DNA from: Sphingobacterium chungjuense
Lineage (GTDB): Bacteria; Bacteroidota; Bacteroidia; Sphingobacteriales; Sphingobacteriaceae
DNA length: 64,000 bases
Assembly: GCF_011316935.1 (NCBI RefSeq)
Contig: NZ_WLYS01000001.1
Span: 744,001 to 808,000, forward strand
Reading direction: 5' to 3'
Position 1 is the stretch's first letter, and every line of letters starts with the position of its first letter. The notes below the pieces were generated by a model. The model saw only the letters and a list, made by a program, of their open reading frames with translations, was not told the origin of the DNA and did not search any database. The translations under genes were made by a program, and so were the position numbers. Below, one piece after another: positions 61,735 to 64,000 of this stretch.

Positions 61735-63126
61735 ATGGGATGTGGAAGTTGCGCATCCGGCGGAGGTTGCGGAAGCAAATCTCTAGGGACTGTACCGGCA
61801 GGTTGTAATAACAACGGCACGTGTATGACCAGCGGATGCAATAAATTGGATGTTTACGATTGGCTGACCGACATGGATCTGCCTTCTAATTATAAACCGT
61901 TTGACATAGTAGAAGTTCGCTTTAAAGGCTCTCGAAAGGAGTTTTTTGTGAATACGGAAAACCTTTACTTGGAGATGGGCGAAATGGTCGCCGTAGAACC
62001 TTCTACGGGCGGTTATGATATTGGCCACGTATCACTCACCGGTGAATTGGTTCGCTTGCAGCTCAAGAAAAATCGTGTAAAAGCGGAAGATGTAGCCAAG
62101 AAAGTATACCGCAAAGCCACAGAAAAAGATGTTGAAAAGTTTAATGCTGCAAAAGAGCTGGAGTGGGAAACCATGCACCGTGCTCGTACGCTTGCTTTAG
62201 ATCTAGGTCTTTCGATGAAGATTTCTGATGTGGATTATCAAGGCGATAAGACCAAAGCGACGTTTTATTATACGGCCGAAGGCCGAGTCGATTTTCGGGA
62301 ATTGATTAAGCGTATGGCTGAATCTTTCCGTATTAGGATCGAAATGCGCCAAATTGGTATGCGCCAAGAAGCGAGTCGTTTGGGCGGAATTGGATCTTGC
62401 GGACGCGAATTGTGCTGCTCTACGTGGTTAACAGATTTTAAAACGGTTTCTACTTCGGCTGCGCGCTATCAAAATCTTTCGTTGAATACGTTGAAACTGG
62501 CCGGACAATGTGGCAAGTTGAAGTGTTGTTTGAACTACGAGTTGGATAGCTATATGGATGCCTTAAAAGATATCCCGACGGATATAGATCGTATTGATAC
62601 CGAGATCGGGATGGCGTACTTGCAGAAGACCGATATTTTCAAGAAAACCATGTGGTTTTCGTACCCGAAAGCAGAAAACTGGATTCCTTTGACCGTTGAT
62701 AAAGTGCGCGAATTCGTACAGATGAACAAGGGCGGCCAAAAGCCAACCGAATTGCTGTACATAGAGCCGGAAGAGGAAACAAAAGCGAAGCCAATTAACT
62801 ACGATTACGAGAACGTAGTTGGACAGGATAGCTTAACTCGACTAGACGACCGCAACAAAAAGAAACGTCGTAAGAAAAAACCTGCCAGTAAAAATCCAAA
62901 CGGAGAAACACCGCAAAAATCTGCTGAAAGTAGACCAGCACGACCACCAAGACAGCAACAAGCCAAAGCAGAGAACGCTCCCCGTACGGACAGTCCTAAA
63001 CCAAAAGCAACAACTGCGGGCGAAGGAACCGAAGGTGCCGCAAAACCGCGCCCAAAAAGACGCAATAACAATAACAGAAACCGCGATAGAAGGAATAATA
63101 ACAACAACGAAAACAAGACAGAATAG
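61735..63126 (+). CDS. PSP1-domain (RicT/YaaT-like) iron-sulfur protein
   Basis: 463 residues. A cysteine-rich start (C3, C6, C12, C24, C30, C35) precedes the PSP1 domain (about 60-280) with GSCGRELCCSTWL and GQCGKLKCCLNYE, the conserved cysteines of RicT. The last 90 residues are Lys/Arg/Pro/Asn rich and disordered. In Bacillus RicT helps RNase Y mature mRNA; the holB-yaaT gene order is the same there. In Bacteroidota the target is not known to me. Next gene starts 2 bases after the stop. Confidence 0.92.
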   Translation: MGCGSCASGGGCGSKSLGTVPAGCNNNGTCMTSGCNKLDVYDWLTDMDLPSNYKPFDIVEVRFKGSRKEFFVNTENLYLEMGEMVAVEPSTGGYDIGHVSLTGELVRLQLKKNRVKAEDVAKKVYRKATEKDVEKFNAAKELEWETMHRARTLALDLGLSMKISDVDYQGDKTKATFYYTAEGRVDFRELIKRMAESFRIRIEMRQIGMRQEASRLGGIGSCGRELCCSTWLTDFKTVSTSAARYQNLSLNTLKLAGQCGKLKCCLNYELDSYMDALKDIPTDIDRIDTEIGMAYLQKTDIFKKTMWFSYPKAENWIPLTVDKVREFVQMNKGGQKPTELLYIEPEEETKAKPINYDYENVVGQDSLTRLDDRNKKKRRKKKPASKNPNGETPQKSAESRPARPPRQQQAKAENAPRTDSPKPKATTAGEGTEGAAKPRPKRRNNNNRNRDRRNNNNNENKTE

Positions 63127-63127
63127 C

Positions 63128-63601
63128 ATGCTGAGAGCACATAGCCTAATAGTTTTGAGCTTAGTGTGGCTGTTGTTGTTGGCATCCTGCGATCCGCATA
63201 TTGCATACGAGAAAAACAACAGGATCGACGATTACCGTTGGAATCGCGATTCTGTTGCACAGTTTTCTGCGCACATTGCTGATGTCTCCCAACCATATGA
63301 AATATTGGTAAATGTGCGGCACAATAATTTTTATCCCTACACCAATCTGGTGTTTTCTGTAGAACAGCAGCATGCTTCCGGTAAGGATACCACGTATAAC
63401 ATGGAGCTATCTTTGGCTAAGGAAGATGGGCGATGGCTCGGTCAATCTGCCGGCAATTTGTATCAGATCAAAGAACCGATTCTTAAAACATACCTCTTTC
63501 CTGATACCGGTGTTTACCACTTTTCGATACAGCACCATATGGAGGATCATGAATTGATGGGAATCACCGATATTGGTTTATTAATTGCCCAAAAACCATG
63601 A
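63128..63601 (+). CDS. gldH: Gliding motility lipoprotein GldH
   Basis: 157 residues from ATG 63128; an earlier in-frame start lies inside the PSP1 gene. Lipobox LLAS-C21. The body (FSVEQQHASGKDTTYNMELS, GIYHFS-type ending VYHFSIQHHM, then GITDIGLLI) matches GldH, first found in Flavobacterium johnsoniae gliding but present in non-gliding relatives too. Overlaps lpxK by 4 bases. Confidence 0.88.
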   Translation: MLRAHSLIVLSLVWLLLLASCDPHIAYEKNNRIDDYRWNRDSVAQFSAHIADVSQPYEILVNVRHNNFYPYTNLVFSVEQQHASGKDTTYNMELSLAKEDGRWLGQSAGNLYQIKEPILKTYLFPDTGVYHFSIQHHMEDHELMGITDIGLLIAQKP

Positions 63602-64000
63602 TACGCCTACTGCGTTGGCTACTTTTACCCATTTCGCTCTTGTATGGTCTTGCGGTTTGGCTACGCAATGTGCTATACGATACAGGAATCTGGAGCAGTA
63701 AAAGTTATCCCGTACGCAGTATTGTGATTGGCAACCTTGCGGTGGGTGGCAGTGGCAAAACGCCCATGACTGAGTGCTTGATCCGATGGTTTGATGGTGA
63801 ATACAAAATAGCCACGCTAAGCCGTGGCTACGGCCGCAAAACAACAGGTTTTCGCGATGTGCACATAAACGATGATGCCGTCTCGACGGGCGATGAACCT
63901 TTGCAGTTCAAACGAAAATTTCCGCACCTGACGGTAGCTGTTTGTGAAGACCGTCGGACAGGGATGGAAATCTTGTTAGAAGATCACGATTTGATATTGC
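63598..64000 (+). CDS. lpxK: Tetraacyldisaccharide 4'-kinase, 3' end cut by window edge
   Basis: Phosphorylates the 4' position of the lipid A precursor at the inner membrane. 134 codons are visible: N-terminal membrane helix (LLPISLLYGLAVWL), P-loop GNLAVGGSGKTP (45-56), and LSRGYGRK. Start overlaps the gldH stop as ATGA, a translationally coupled pair. Confidence 0.93.
   Translation, partial: MIRLLRWLLLPISLLYGLAVWLRNVLYDTGIWSSKSYPVRSIVIGNLAVGGSGKTPMTECLIRWFDGEYKIATLSRGYGRKTTGFRDVHINDDAVSTGDEPLQFKRKFPHLTVAVCEDRRTGMEILLEDHDLIL

Noticed and set aside
62805-63296. 163-codon minus-strand frame opposite the PSP1 tail and gldH
   Set aside because: Leu/Phe/Arg-rich translation is what the Lys/Asn/Pro-rich tail gives when read in reverse.

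Overview
This 64 kb window comes from a chromosome of a Bacteroidota bacterium, most likely a member of the Sphingobacteriaceae (Sphingobacterium/Pedobacter/Olivibacter type). The reasons are a SusC/SusD pair, TonB-linked receptors with N-terminal carboxypeptidase-regulatory domains, a gldH gene, a DUF6952-type gene behind peroxiredoxin and thioredoxin, many two-letter-spaced TAnnTTTG promoter elements (the Bacteroidota -7 box), and almost no Shine-Dalgarno sites. Most of the window is ordinary core and outer-membrane biology. It carries no phage, transposase, integrase, CRISPR array or restriction system that I can see.

Layout. 1-1587: 3' part of groEL with its terminator. 1755-6235: a tandem duplication of [amidohydrolase - long intergenic leader - solute-binding lipoprotein - terminator]; both lipoproteins are intact, both amidohydrolase copies are broken, and a third scrap of the amidohydrolase marks the far end. 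6196-7538: an unknown lipoprotein and a PorT-like barrel. 7812-7883: tRNA-Arg(CCU). 8096-9393: peroxiredoxin, thioredoxin-like protein, DUF6952. 9492-14108: a structured leader ending in a terminator, then a PIG-L deacetylase, two very small membrane proteins and a sodium:solute symporter. 14126-21717: LOG-family hydrolase, large outer-membrane barrel, PadR/PspC pair, VanZ, ComF, RlmN. 21803-30147: secreted SMP-30-like propeller, porin, SusD/SusC, J-domain/KTSC protein. 30262-36025: siderophore receptor operon with three membrane proteins including a PepSY protein, and a divergent AraC regulator. 36091-36199: an orphan promoter plus terminator that together look like a small RNA gene.

36263-42970: aldo/keto reductase, VOC protein, a YtrA-type GntR/ABC transporter operon, tRNA-Glu(UUC), purD. 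43162-45112: a 40-bp perfect palindrome on the promoter of a short-chain dehydrogenase gene followed by a TetR gene. 45260-50291: a plug-bearing secreted protein, then an enoyl-CoA isomerase-like and a 2,4-dienoyl-CoA reductase-like gene (unsaturated fatty-acid beta-oxidation) and a lipoprotein. 50363-55118: phosphoglucomutase, Nudix hydrolase, a conserved unknown, SurE. 55201-60494: cell-wall amidase, a 180-bp tandem repeat, nadD-gmk-yicC, DedA, dnaN. 60582-64000: DNA polymerase III delta', PSP1/RicT-like protein, gldH and the start of lpxK.

The most unusual signals are regulatory rather than enzymatic: six genes have a TAnnTTTG box only 3-7 nt before the start codon, which predicts leaderless or nearly leaderless mRNAs; a terminator hairpin sits about 20 nt before the PIG-L start codon with no room for another promoter; a promoter/terminator pair predicts a roughly 70-nt RNA; and several operator-like palindromes are next to their probable regulators. 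I did not find a clear new defence or mobile system.
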